A stretch of DNA of 64,000 bases from CAXBGS01 sp963975425. Lineage in GTDB: Bacteria; Planctomycetota; Planctomycetia; Pirellulales; Pirellulaceae. Position numbers and translations under genes: made by a program. Location: assembly GCA_963975425.1 (NCBI GenBank), contig CAXBGS010000002.1:806001-870000 (forward strand), read 5' to 3'. The notes beneath the pieces are model-generated. The model worked only from the letters and a program-made list of their open reading frames with translations, had not been told where the DNA came from and made no database searches. This document shows, one piece after another, positions 35,273 through 44,438 of this stretch; the stretch's first letter is position 1, and every line of letters starts with the position of its first letter.

Positions 35273-36913
35273 CTATTTCAGCTTTGCGCGAGCGAGCAAT
35301 CGGGCGGATTCGGATTCCCACATTTTGGCCAGCCGCTTGACCTGGGCAGGCCGTTGCTTTGCCAAGTTCATCGTTTCGGCCGGATCTTCTTTTAGATCGT
35401 AAAGTTCCCAGTCGCCGCCCCCTGCCGCCACCAGCTTCCAACGCTCATGTCGAAGCGCTTTGCCGCTAGCGTGATGAAAGAACAGTGTTTGATGATCCTG
35501 CAGCGACTCACTGCGAAACGCTGCCGCCAGAGAGTGACCGTCGACCTGAACGGCGTCTTGGCCGCGAAACTTGTTCGGATGCGTCGCGCCGGTCACTTCC
35601 AGCACCGTCGGCATGATGTCGATCAGGTGAGAAACGGCCGGGACTAGTTTGCCTTTCGCTTCGATACCGGCTGGCCAATGCGCAATCATCGGTGTCCGAA
35701 CGCCACCCTCGTGGTCGAATTTTTTGAACATGCGATAAGGCGTGTTCGATGCGTTCGCCCACCCATGCCCATAGCTCTGATATGTGTCTTCCGGCCCCGG
35801 CATGATCTCAGGCAAATTACCCGGACGCATGGGACGACCGTCGCGAGTCGATTTGGGAAGATAGTCACCCTTGCGATCGGGTTCGTATTCGACATGACAA
35901 CCGCCATTGTCGACGGTAAAGAACACCAGCGTGTTATCGAAACGTCCCGTATCTTTCAAGGCATCCATCAGACGCCCGATGCCACGATCCATCGATGTGA
36001 CCTGCGCGGCATAGACTTCCATACGGCGCTGCTGCCACGCTTGATGGGATTCATCGTCCCACGCCGGCACATTCTCATTGCGTGGTGACAGTGCGACCGT
36101 GTCGGACACGATGCCAAGCTGTTTCATGCGGGCGAGCCGTTCTTGGCGCAACTGATCCCACCCACCTGCGTATCGACCTTTGTAAGCCGCGATATCTTCG
36201 TCCCTTGCATGCAGTGGCCAGTGGGCCGCGTTGTACGCGACGTACATGAACAGCGGCTTGCCCGCGTCCGACTCTCGCAACATCCGAATGCCTTCGTCCG
36301 TGATGGCGTCGGTGATGTAGTAATCAGGATCTTTGATCGCTTCTTGTTGAACATCGGTTCGGTTGCGAGTCAGATACGCAGGCCAATAAAAACTGACCGC
36401 ACCGCCAAGAAATCCATAGAACTGATCGAACCCGCGGTCGCCCGGATAGATACGATACTGCTTGCCCGCCAGATGCCACTTGCCCGACATCAGTGTCTGG
36501 TAACCATGGTCGCCCAGCACCTCGGGCATGGTCACACAACGAGGATGAATCGAACCTTCAAACATCGACGTACGGTGATACACGCCCGTCAACATCGCGA
36601 CGCGAGACACCCAGCACATGTTCTCGCTGTAAAAATTCGTGAACCGCAAACCATCCTCGGCAAGCCGGTCCAAGTGCGGCGTTCGGATTTCGCCGCCGAA
36701 ACACCCGAGGTCCGAATACCCCATATCATCCGCCATGATGACCAGTACGTTTGGGCGTGACGCCGGCTGGGCGTTCACCGACGCATGCATCGAACTAACT
36801 AGCAGCAACAGCCCGCCAACGATGCGCGTCAATCGCTCTGCGATTCTGAAAAACGGCACCGCGATCTTCGAGAAGACGGCTGCGGGTGAACACTCGAGCA
36901 ACGTAACCGACAT
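35273..36913 (-). CDS. Exported sulfatase with variant CWVSR active site
   Basis: 546 residues of the type I (formylglycine) sulfatase family, hydrolysing sulfate esters, probably of algal polysaccharides. A hydrophobic segment at 31-48 with basic head is the export signal. Then RPNVLVIMADDMGYSDLGCFGG (metal-binding Asp pair), ENMCWVSRVAMLTG with Cys100, GKWHLAGKQYR, TVDNGG, and a C-terminal KALRHERWKLVA and ELYDLKEDPAETMNLA. The maturation motif is normally CxPSR; here Pro is Val, while Cys and Arg are kept. AAAGG 7 nt upstream of 36913 supports the start. It has its own unit between the Mrp operon and the DUF1552 gene. Confidence 0.92.
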   Translation of the reverse strand: MSVTLLECSPAAVFSKIAVPFFRIAERLTRIVGGLLLLVSSMHASVNAQPASRPNVLVIMADDMGYSDLGCFGGEIRTPHLDRLAEDGLRFTNFYSENMCWVSRVAMLTGVYHRTSMFEGSIHPRCVTMPEVLGDHGYQTLMSGKWHLAGKQYRIYPGDRGFDQFYGFLGGAVSFYWPAYLTRNRTDVQQEAIKDPDYYITDAITDEGIRMLRESDAGKPLFMYVAYNAAHWPLHARDEDIAAYKGRYAGGWDQLRQERLARMKQLGIVSDTVALSPRNENVPAWDDESHQAWQQRRMEVYAAQVTSMDRGIGRLMDALKDTGRFDNTLVFFTVDNGGCHVEYEPDRKGDYLPKSTRDGRPMRPGNLPEIMPGPEDTYQSYGHGWANASNTPYRMFKKFDHEGGVRTPMIAHWPAGIEAKGKLVPAVSHLIDIMPTVLEVTGATHPNKFRGQDAVQVDGHSLAAAFRSESLQDHQTLFFHHASGKALRHERWKLVAAGGGDWELYDLKEDPAETMNLAKQRPAQVKRLAKMWESESARLLARAKLK

Positions 36914-37025
36914 CCGACGACCTTTCTTGTTCCGACTAAACGTAACTTGATGCCTAAAGCCAATAAGCAGAGCAACAGATGAGTTTTACTCGCAAAAATA
37001 ACTCGCGACATTGATCGCCGGGCGA

Positions 37026-38369
37026 CTAAAACAGGGCGTCGATCGTGCCGGTGCTATCGGCAAACTGATCGAGCTGCAGCCCCATCATCCTTGCTTGCGT
37101 CAACCAAAGATTGGCCAACGGTGTGCCTTCGGGCATGTTGATATGCCGGCCCGCTTTGACGCGATCGCCGCCGCCGGCAACGATAATTGGCAAATCGTTG
37201 TACTGGTGTGTTGAACCGTCGCCCAAACCGCTGCCGTAGGTGAACAGCGTGTTATCGAGCAATGAGGTTCCATCGGGTTGCTCGATCGCATCCATTTTCT
37301 CAACCAGATATGCATACTGCTGCATATGAAACTGATCAACCTTTAACAGATCGTCGATCATTGTGGTTTGGTTGTGCGACATCTTGTGATGGCTGCGTGG
37401 TTCATCGAACAAGCTTTCGAACAAGTATGGCGTGTCCCACCGTTCGGGCCCGACCATAAATGTCGAAACGTTCGTCAGCCCGGTTTGCAACGCCACCACC
37501 ATTAAATCGCCCATCAAGCGAATGTATTCGCCACGAGGCAAGTAGGCTTCGGGTGGTTCATCGAATGTCACTTTGGCCAGTTCGGATTTCATCTTTTCTA
37601 GCCGGTCCATCTGTTTTTCGATCGTGCGTAGCGAATCGAAGTACTCGGTAAGTTTCTGTTGATCGTGTTGGCCAAGCTCACGCCTTAACGAGCGTGCGTC
37701 ATCGAGCACGAGGTCGGTGATGTCACGATAACGCTGGATCTCTTGGGTCGAAAACAGTCGCTGATACATTTTGCGTGGATCGCGAATCGACGGCGCCAGG
37801 TGACCGGTGCCGTACCAAGAGATATTGTCAAAGTAGATCGATTCTTTATTGTCCTTGTGGCTGTTGCAACTGAACTCAAGCGTTGGAAACGGAGTCTGAC
37901 GACCGATATGATCGGCAACGAGATGATCCAACGTTCGATCCAGCGGCCACGCCGTCTCGTCAATCGTGTATGGCTTTGCACTGCTTAGATAACAAGATGC
38001 ACATTGGGCATGAACGTCGGTTCCTTGCTGAAAAGTGCGGTCCATTCCGGTGATCAGATTTATCTTGTGCTTGAACTTTTCCAGAGGCTGGATGGTCGGC
38101 GTCAGCTTCTTGAGCGGCCGAACGCGAAACCGCGGGTCTTGCTCACCAAGCGACTTCATCGTGTTGCCAAGGTTCCCTTTCGGAATCACGTCGTTCGCTT
38201 CGCCAGGAAAGAATCCACGGCGCACCACGCCAATCGGCACGTAAAAGTGAGCCATCCGCAACGGAACTTTCGCAGCGGACGCGCCCTTGGCGACACTATC
38301 CATCCACGGCAATGTCAGTGCCGCACCGCCAATGCCTTGCAAGAACGTTCGTCGCGAAGTGGTTTTCAT
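37026..38369 (-). CDS. DUF1552 family protein with Tat signal
   Basis: 447 residues. The N-terminus is a twin-arginine signal (SRRTFLQGIGGAALTLPWM), so it is exported folded. The body matches the planctomycete DUF1552 family: RMAHFYVPIGVVRRGFFP, INLITGMDRTFQQG, VHAQCASCYLSSA, LEFSCNSHKDN, DISW-like YFDNISWYG, and the end LFTYGSGLGDGSTHQYNDLPIIVAGGG. DUF1552 members pair with the DUF1592-group cytochromes; the pair is thought to be a periplasmic oxidoreductase module, but no reaction has been shown. The partner gene lies upstream on the same strand, about 190 nt away. Confidence 0.93.
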   Translation of the reverse strand: MKTTSRRTFLQGIGGAALTLPWMDSVAKGASAAKVPLRMAHFYVPIGVVRRGFFPGEANDVIPKGNLGNTMKSLGEQDPRFRVRPLKKLTPTIQPLEKFKHKINLITGMDRTFQQGTDVHAQCASCYLSSAKPYTIDETAWPLDRTLDHLVADHIGRQTPFPTLEFSCNSHKDNKESIYFDNISWYGTGHLAPSIRDPRKMYQRLFSTQEIQRYRDITDLVLDDARSLRRELGQHDQQKLTEYFDSLRTIEKQMDRLEKMKSELAKVTFDEPPEAYLPRGEYIRLMGDLMVVALQTGLTNVSTFMVGPERWDTPYLFESLFDEPRSHHKMSHNQTTMIDDLLKVDQFHMQQYAYLVEKMDAIEQPDGTSLLDNTLFTYGSGLGDGSTHQYNDLPIIVAGGGDRVKAGRHINMPEGTPLANLWLTQARMMGLQLDQFADSTGTIDALF

Positions 38370-38403
38370 AACTAACCGGGTGGGAATTGGTATGGAAGGT
38401 CGT

Positions 38404-38497
38404 TCGTGTCGTTAAAGAATTCGTGTCGTAAAAGAAACGTGTGCAGGCGGAACGACCTGGCTGCATCAAATCACTTGGGCTGCAACAAATCACTTGG
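38404..38497. repeat. Two adjacent tandem duplications upstream of the DUF1552 gene
   Basis: CGTGTCGTTAAAGAATT is followed by CGTGTCGTAAAAGAAAC (38407-38440 region), and GCTGCATCAAATCACTTGG (38460-38478) by GCTGCAACAAATCACTTGG (38479-38497). Both are near-perfect 17- and 19-bp duplications in the leader of the gene. Confidence 0.7.
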
Positions 38498-38561
38498 CCG
38501 AATCATACAGCGATGTATCCGCAAGACGGTCGGTCAACACGCTCACTTGACGTGAGACAGC

Positions 38562-40655
38562 TCATTGGGCTGATGCGATATGGGTTTTGGTTAAAAACGG
38601 TTCGCTAAAAATCACCTGTTTCAACAACGACTGCATTCTATACTTGCTGGCGGCCGTCTTCTTGACGATCTCGCCGAGGGCGATCTGATCGGCAGCCGTC
38701 AAACGCCTCGCCACCGCAAAGGACAGCAGGTGCCCGGCGAGGGCCCGAGTAAAACGATCCTTTTCGACAAGGATCGCATCTTTGAACTCGACGATATCTT
38801 TGAACTTGTGTTTGCGAAACAAAGTCCCAGACATATCAACGTCGCGTCCGTTGTCATATTTTTCACGCCAAATGCCCACGGGGTCATAGTTCTCCAGTGC
38901 AAAACCAAGCGGATCGATTTGCTCGTGGCATCCTTTGCAATCAGACCGTTCGCGGTGAATCGACAACCGTTCCCGCAAGGTCAAGTGCTCATCACCTTCG
39001 TGCGGTTTTTCGTCTAACGGTGGCACGTCGGCGGGCGGAGGCTCCGGCGGGTTATTGAATATCACTCCGGCGATCCATGCGCCGCGCGTGATCGGTTGCG
39101 TTCGATTTGGGCCCGATGTCATCGTCATCACCGCCGCGTTGGTGATGACGCCCCCGGTTCGCCGGTCCGTTACGGGCACGCGATAAAAGGTAAGCAAAGA
39201 AATGCCGCCACCTTTTTCAGCAAACGGCTTTTCGGTCGTGCCGAGCCCATTGTAAGCTTCATCCAAATTACGCGACCGATAAGTAAAGTCAGCGTCGATC
39301 AGCTGAGTGATCGGCTGGTTTTCGATCAGAACCGTTTCGAATAATAGCAACGGCTCCAGCATCATGTGCATGCTCTGGCGATACTTTCCGATATAGAATC
39401 CCGGGAACTGCTGGGGATTGGGCCGCGATGAAATGATTCTTTCCAGCTGCAACCACTGTGAGGGAAAGCTGTCGCAAAAACGCTTTAGCTTTCGATCTTT
39501 CAACATGCGATCGACTTGCGCATCCAGCACCTCGGGTCGGCTCAACTCGCCGCGCGACGCGAGTTCGATCAGATCGTGATCCGGAAGACTGCCCCACAGA
39601 AAAAACGAAAGCCGAGTGGCCAGTTCAAAGTCATCCAGAGGTTGCGCCGCAACCGCTTCGCCCGGCTTGTCGTACAAGTACAAGAACTTCGGTGACGCAA
39701 TCACCGCCGCCGTCGCAGATTTCATGGCATCGGTGAAATCAACGCCTTGCTGGATCTGGCCAAAGACAAACCGAGCGTATCGGTCGAGCACGTCACCATC
39801 GGCAGGTTGTCGAAACGCCTTGGTTAAGAATGGTTCGAGACGTTGCCGAATTAACGGTTCCAGATCAGCGTCCGATTTCGGAGCGGCGAAAAACGCATTC
39901 CATATCCCAACCATCTTGGGCGTGAAATCAGGACTCTCTGTGATCGATTGACCGAGCTTGAGAAACGATTCCATCAACAGCGGGGACAACGACAAATGGT
40001 CACCCTGGTTGTCAAAGCCGTGTTCGGCCCGTGGATCTTGTGGAAATGCGGCAACGCCGGCGAGCCGCTTTTCGATCAGCTGAGACTTTCCAAGTGGACG
40101 GCTGCCGACGGTCACCTCGTCGGCCATCTTGCCCGATTCGGGGCGAAAATACTCTCGGTGGTCTCGCATCATCCGCTCGGGCAAGGTGAACACGGTGCAG
40201 TTCAAATCGAACAGGTCGATGACGGCGTTATTGTACTGAAACCGTGTCATCCGCCTCAGCGGCGACGGCGCATAGCCCTTGCGATCAGCCACCGCCGCGT
40301 GCAGCATGCCCGTCAATTCCTTTATCAATCGCTTCCGCAATTTCGACGGCATCGCCGGCTCGTCTTCCGGTGGCATTTCCTCAAAGTCAAGCACCTCGAT
40401 CAGACTGCGAATCAGTTCCGTGTCCTTGAGCAATTCGTCATGACTGAGCCCATGCAAGTCGACATCGCCTTCGATATCCTCGTGTTGACCGTGACACTTG
40501 ACGCAGTGGCTCTGCAGTCCCGGTCCAATCACTTCTGAAAACCGTCCTGGCGTCGAAGCGTATGCCATATCAAATGACGTTCCGACGAACGGATCAAGCA
40601 GGCAACCGATCAGTGGGCCAAAGATGATTGACACCACACAAGACGCGAACCGCAT
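38562..40655 (-). CDS. DUF1592/DUF1588/DUF1585-group planctomycete cytochrome-domain protein
   Basis: About 697 residues, exported (MRFASCVVSIIFGPLIGCLL). A PSCyt1-type haem motif HCVKCH lies near the mature N-terminus, then a DUF1587-like PLRRMTRFQYNNAVIDLFDL, a DUF1595/DUF1592 centre (ELATRLSFFLWGSLPD, TYRSRNLDEAYNG), DUF1588 (RRTGGVITNAAVMTMTSGP, RGAWIAG) with a second CKGCH and DPLGFALENYD, and DUF1585 at the end (FTRALAGHLLSFAVARRLT). These multi-domain proteins are a planctomycete hallmark, predicted electron carriers acting with DUF1552 proteins. The frame continues to an ATG at 40751, but that part contains a 17-bp duplication and looks non-coding. Confidence 0.92.
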   Translation of the reverse strand: MRFASCVVSIIFGPLIGCLLDPFVGTSFDMAYASTPGRFSEVIGPGLQSHCVKCHGQHEDIEGDVDLHGLSHDELLKDTELIRSLIEVLDFEEMPPEDEPAMPSKLRKRLIKELTGMLHAAVADRKGYAPSPLRRMTRFQYNNAVIDLFDLNCTVFTLPERMMRDHREYFRPESGKMADEVTVGSRPLGKSQLIEKRLAGVAAFPQDPRAEHGFDNQGDHLSLSPLLMESFLKLGQSITESPDFTPKMVGIWNAFFAAPKSDADLEPLIRQRLEPFLTKAFRQPADGDVLDRYARFVFGQIQQGVDFTDAMKSATAAVIASPKFLYLYDKPGEAVAAQPLDDFELATRLSFFLWGSLPDHDLIELASRGELSRPEVLDAQVDRMLKDRKLKRFCDSFPSQWLQLERIISSRPNPQQFPGFYIGKYRQSMHMMLEPLLLFETVLIENQPITQLIDADFTYRSRNLDEAYNGLGTTEKPFAEKGGGISLLTFYRVPVTDRRTGGVITNAAVMTMTSGPNRTQPITRGAWIAGVIFNNPPEPPPADVPPLDEKPHEGDEHLTLRERLSIHRERSDCKGCHEQIDPLGFALENYDPVGIWREKYDNGRDVDMSGTLFRKHKFKDIVEFKDAILVEKDRFTRALAGHLLSFAVARRLTAADQIALGEIVKKTAASKYRMQSLLKQVIFSEPFLTKTHIASAQ

Positions 40656-40714
40656 GTGACGCGGGGACGTTGAGCAGTCAATGTGGTCGCAGCTATCGAG
40701 AGATTGCATTCGAC

Positions 40715-40748
40715 GCTTTGTTGGGAGGGGTGCTTTGTTGGGAGGGGT
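40715..40748. repeat. Perfect 17-bp tandem duplication
   Basis: GCTTTGTTGGGAGGGGT occurs at 40715-40731 and again at 40732-40748. The unit is not a multiple of three, which argues against the longer start of the minus-strand gene here. Confidence 0.85.
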
Positions 40749-40939
40749 CATTGGGTGGCGGGATCAAGCTGGCGTGATGATTTTCCAATCGTGACGTCTT
40801 GTAATATTTCTGACGTCTTCACACGCTAGAGCTGACCCTGTCATCATATCCAATCGCGGGCCAAGTTTGAACACTTTGCCTGATCAGCGGTCACTTTCCG
40901 CAGTCACATCCCGCCGTGCCCTGAACCCAAAACGCATTT

Positions 40940-41815
40940 ATGACACGCCCCACCATCATTTCTTTGGGCGAAGTCCTTTGGGACTTATTTCCCGCCGGTG
41001 CCCGATTTGGCGGCGCACCAGCAAACTTTGCCTGTCACGCCGCAATTTTGGGCGGCAACGTGGCGATCGTCAGTGCCGTTGGCGACGATGAGCGCGGTCG
41101 TGAAGCAATCAGCATCCTTAGCAAATTTAACGTCGATGTCAGCCTGGTTCAGACCACGCCGGATGCCGCGACGGGAACTGTCGGGGTCGAACTGGACGAA
41201 AACCACAAACCTGACTTTACGATTCACGCCGACTCGGCTTGGGACCGGATCGAGTGGAAGAATGAAATTGATGCAAAGATCCGAAGCGCCGACGCCGTCT
41301 ACTTTGGAACGCTCGGCCAGCGTAGCGAAATATCGCGAAACACGATTCAAAACGCTCTCGATGCGGCCAAGCAAGCCGGTGTCGCACGAATCGTCGACAT
41401 CAATCTACGTCCGCCATTCTTTGATGATGCATTGATCATCGATTCGATTCAGTTGGCCAGCATTTTAAAACTCAGCGACGACGAACTGCCGCAAGTGTGC
41501 CAAGCCTTGCAAATCAAGTCGGATCACGCGGACGAAGAAACACTGCGGGAAATTCTAAATTCTCAGTCACTGGACATGGTCGTGATGACACGGGGTGCCA
41601 AAGGTGCCGTCTTGGTCACGGCAGACGGTACGGTTGATCACCCCGGCGTTCCCGCCGACGTGAAGGACACCGTCGGTGCGGGAGACTCTTTCACCGCCGC
41701 ATTTCTGATCGGCGTACTTCGCGGCGATCCGCCAAAGACATTTCTCGGCGACGCGTGTCGCGTCGCCGCCAAAGTTTGTGGGCACGTCGGTGCGGTTCCT
41801 GACACGACGTCGTGA
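40940..41815 (+). CDS. PfkB family carbohydrate kinase (fructokinase-like)
   Basis: 291 residues, cytoplasmic. PfkB kinases phosphorylate sugars or nucleosides with ATP. The first signature is GGAPANFACHAAILGG; GDDERGREAI and the sugar-contact region follow; the second signature DTVGAGDSFTAAFLIGVL holds the catalytic Asp. The opening IISLGEVLWDLFPAG is typical of fructokinase/ribokinase-like members in planctomycetes. The exact sugar is unknown, but the position between sulfatase and cytochrome genes fits use of sugars freed from sulfated polysaccharides. It is divergent from the DUF1592-group gene. Confidence 0.92.
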   Translation: MTRPTIISLGEVLWDLFPAGARFGGAPANFACHAAILGGNVAIVSAVGDDERGREAISILSKFNVDVSLVQTTPDAATGTVGVELDENHKPDFTIHADSAWDRIEWKNEIDAKIRSADAVYFGTLGQRSEISRNTIQNALDAAKQAGVARIVDINLRPPFFDDALIIDSIQLASILKLSDDELPQVCQALQIKSDHADEETLREILNSQSLDMVVMTRGAKGAVLVTADGTVDHPGVPADVKDTVGAGDSFTAAFLIGVLRGDPPKTFLGDACRVAAKVCGHVGAVPDTTS

Positions 41816-41968
41816 ATCGGTCTCATCGAGAATTCTTTTTCGAAAGACTCCCCGCCATTAACGATCACAAATAGACTGATTTGCGATACGCTGAAAGTCT
41901 GCTACTTAGCACAGCATCTGCGTTGCCCCTCACCTTCCTTCCGTCCTGCCCCTGATCCAAGTGTTGCC

Positions 41969-43555
41969 ATGTTCCGACTGACCGGCTTTGTCTTGTTGCT
42001 TGTTGTAGTGTCCGCAAATTTATCATCGGCCGAGCGGCCGAACATTCTGTTCATCATGTCCGATGATCACGCTTGCAATGCGATCAGCGCGTACGGCGGA
42101 CGACTTGCCGAAGTTGCACCGACACCGAATATCGATCGGATCGCCCGCGAAGGGATCCGGTTGGACAAATGCTTCGTCACCAACTCGATTTGCACCCCCA
42201 GCCGCGCCGTGATTTTGTCCGGACAACACTCGCACGTGAACACCGTCCGTACACTGCTGGATGCCTTTCCGGGGCCGGACTCTGGAACACCGAACGTCGC
42301 CAGCATCCTGCGGCGAAACGGATACGAAACGGCCTTGTTCGGTAAATGGCATTTGCGATCGGAGCCCTGGGGATTCGATTACTGGAAAGTCGGACCGGGG
42401 CAAGGCTTCTACTACGATCCGATCTTCATCGCGTCGACCGACAACGTCCCTTACGAGACTCGCAAAAAGGGAAACGCAAATCGCACCAAAGGCTACTACA
42501 CCGACTTGGTAACCGACTATGCACTGGACTGGTTGAAACAGCGAGAGGCCGAGAAACCGTTCTTTATGATGCTGCACCACAAGGCACCTCACGGAAAATG
42601 GGAACCCGCACCACGCCACAAGGATTACTTGGCCGGTGTCGAGATCCCCGAACCTGACACGCTGTGGGAAGATTTCTCGCACCGCAGCGAAGCCACTCGC
42701 GAAATGGGCACGTCCATCACCGCGCGTACGGCACCGCGCCGGACCATGGTCGATGACGTGCAAAAACCTGATTGGCCCGCCGGCAGCGTCGACATGACCG
42801 GCATGACGGAAATCGAAAAAGGCAAAGCCGCGTACCAGAAGTACCTTCACGACTATCTGGGATGCGTCAAAGCGGTCGACGAAAACGTGGGCCGAGTCTT
42901 GGATTACTTGGACGAATCCGGACTGGCCGAAAACACGCTGGTGATTTACACCGCCGACCAAGGCATGTTCCTGGGTGAACATGATTACTTTGACAAGCGA
43001 TGGATTTACGAAGAGTGCTTTCAGATGCCGTTTCTGGCGCGACTTCCGGGAACGATTCCCGCTGGTACGTCCAACGAATCACACCTGTGCAGCAACTTGG
43101 ACTTTGCGCAAACGTTTTTAGATTTTGCGGGAGTCAACGATGCTCCCGAAATTTCCAAAATGCAAGGTGCCAGCTTGCGAGGGATCGTCTCGGGCGACGC
43201 GCCCAAGACGTGGCGAGACGCGATCTACTATCGCTACTGGATGCACCTTGCCCATCACCACATCCCCGGCCACTACGGTGTCCGCGACAATCGTTACAAG
43301 CTAGCGTTCTTTTACGCATTGCCACTGGACGCGACTTTGGGCAACAGTAAATTCGAACCGTCGACACCGGGCTGGGAACTTTACGATCTGCAAGAGGATC
43401 CGAACGAGACCAACAACGTCTACGGCGATCCGAAGTATGCCGAAGTCACCGAGCGATTGAAATCGCGACTGCTGGAACTCAAGAAACAATACGGTGACAC
43501 CGACGAATCGTATCCCGAATTGATGAACGTGCGTGCCGAAATCTGGAACCAATAG
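41969..43555 (+). CDS. Exported sulfatase (CTPSR type)
   Basis: 528 residues. Signal peptide 1-21 (LTGFVLLLVVVSANLSSA). RPNILFIMSDDHACNAIS gives the metal-binding Asp pair; SICTPSRAVILSG is the canonical formylglycine motif with Cys75; GKWHLRSEPWGFD, LHHKAPHGKW, YTADQGMFLGEHDYFDKRW and the closing ELYDLQEDPNETNNV complete the fold. It resembles choline/heparan/arylsulfatase-like members of family S1; the sulfated substrate is not predictable. It is convergent with the SGNH hydrolase gene 17 nt away and downstream of the PfkB kinase on the same strand. Confidence 0.95.
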   Translation: MFRLTGFVLLLVVVSANLSSAERPNILFIMSDDHACNAISAYGGRLAEVAPTPNIDRIAREGIRLDKCFVTNSICTPSRAVILSGQHSHVNTVRTLLDAFPGPDSGTPNVASILRRNGYETALFGKWHLRSEPWGFDYWKVGPGQGFYYDPIFIASTDNVPYETRKKGNANRTKGYYTDLVTDYALDWLKQREAEKPFFMMLHHKAPHGKWEPAPRHKDYLAGVEIPEPDTLWEDFSHRSEATREMGTSITARTAPRRTMVDDVQKPDWPAGSVDMTGMTEIEKGKAAYQKYLHDYLGCVKAVDENVGRVLDYLDESGLAENTLVIYTADQGMFLGEHDYFDKRWIYEECFQMPFLARLPGTIPAGTSNESHLCSNLDFAQTFLDFAGVNDAPEISKMQGASLRGIVSGDAPKTWRDAIYYRYWMHLAHHHIPGHYGVRDNRYKLAFFYALPLDATLGNSKFEPSTPGWELYDLQEDPNETNNVYGDPKYAEVTERLKSRLLELKKQYGDTDESYPELMNVRAEIWNQ

Positions 43556-43572
43556 TTTCGCACCAACTCGAA

Positions 43573-44277
43573 CTAACGCGGCGTCAACCTGCTTTCGATC
43601 TCTGCGGCAACCTTCTTTGCCAAATAGTCCGAACCCTCGGGTAAATAGTGCAGATCCGCCGGCCGATGCAGTTTGTCGAATTGCGGCATGATGTAACCGT
43701 GCAAATCATTGATCGCCACGTTGTTCTCTTTCATGACTCGCGTCGCGATCGCGTTGTACTCGGTTTCATCGCCGAACGTTCGATCAGGATTCAACTTTCC
43801 CTTGGGAATGGGCGTGGTCGTCGCGAACACCAATGTCGCGCCGGTCTGCTTGAGCCGCGCGACGAGCGTTCGCAAGTTTGATTCGTATTCGGCGGGCTCA
43901 ACCTGACGCTCTCCATTAGGCATGTGACGTAAATCATGAATGCCCCAGTTAAAGTGGATCAAGTCCCAATGCCCATCGCCAAGCCACTTGTCGATCGATT
44001 CCAGGCCGCGTGTTGTGGGACCGCCGTTGGCCTTGATCCGGTGCAAGTTTGCCTTGCCCTTGAGTAATTCGCGTGTCGGCAGCGTGTATCCGGCCGAGAT
44101 CGAATCGCCAATCAACAAGACTCGCGGCAACCCTGGCACGTCCTCGATCGTCACCATGGCTGGATTCGGCGCACGAGCCGGACGTTTGGCGGCAGCACGT
44201 TTCGTCGCTGCATCCTGGGCATCGACGGGTAGCTGAACGAGTAGAGTGAACGCGACGCAAGCCAGGAAGCGAATCAT
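43573..44277 (-). CDS. Secreted SGNH/GDSL hydrolase
   Basis: 234 residues with a signal peptide (FLACVAFTLLVQLPVDA). Block I is RVLLIGDSISAGYT with the nucleophile Ser; block II Gly in ANGGPTTRG; block III Asn in FNWGIHDLRH; block V reads RPADLHYLPEGSDYLA with the catalytic Asp-x2-His. The set is complete, so an active esterase (for example a carbohydrate acetylesterase) is likely. An Ala/Lys/Arg-rich linker (residues 22-41) follows the signal. It is transcribed downstream of the DUF1501 and PSCyt genes on the minus strand, with about 160 nt between. Confidence 0.92.
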   Translation of the reverse strand: MIRFLACVAFTLLVQLPVDAQDAATKRAAAKRPARAPNPAMVTIEDVPGLPRVLLIGDSISAGYTLPTRELLKGKANLHRIKANGGPTTRGLESIDKWLGDGHWDLIHFNWGIHDLRHMPNGERQVEPAEYESNLRTLVARLKQTGATLVFATTTPIPKGKLNPDRTFGDETEYNAIATRVMKENNVAINDLHGYIMPQFDKLHRPADLHYLPEGSDYLAKKVAAEIESRLTPR

Positions 44278-44348
44278 GAAAGCCTCGAATCAATAAGGAT
44301 GTCGGTAACGGTTAATACATGTAGAAATAAAACGCATGGCCTTAATGT

Positions 44349-44394
44349 GCCAGCTTTACTCTGCTGGTTTTACTCGACCAGCTTTACTCTGCCA
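44349..44394. repeat. Direct repeat CCAGCTTTACTCTGC
   Basis: Two copies, at about 44350-44364 and 44379-44393, 29 bp apart, between the DUF1501 stop and the SGNH start. A third partial copy (GCTGGTTTTACTC) lies between them. Confidence 0.6.
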
Positions 44395-44438
44395 GCGCGA
44401 ACCCATGATGCCAGCTTCATTGTTCCCGCACGTTGTTG

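Noticed and set aside
42023..42982. Long minus-strand open frame (319 codons) opposite the sulfatase at 41969
   Set aside because: It lies wholly within a gene with clear family motifs, has no ribosome site and no recognisable domain; long antisense frames are common in this GC-rich codon usage.
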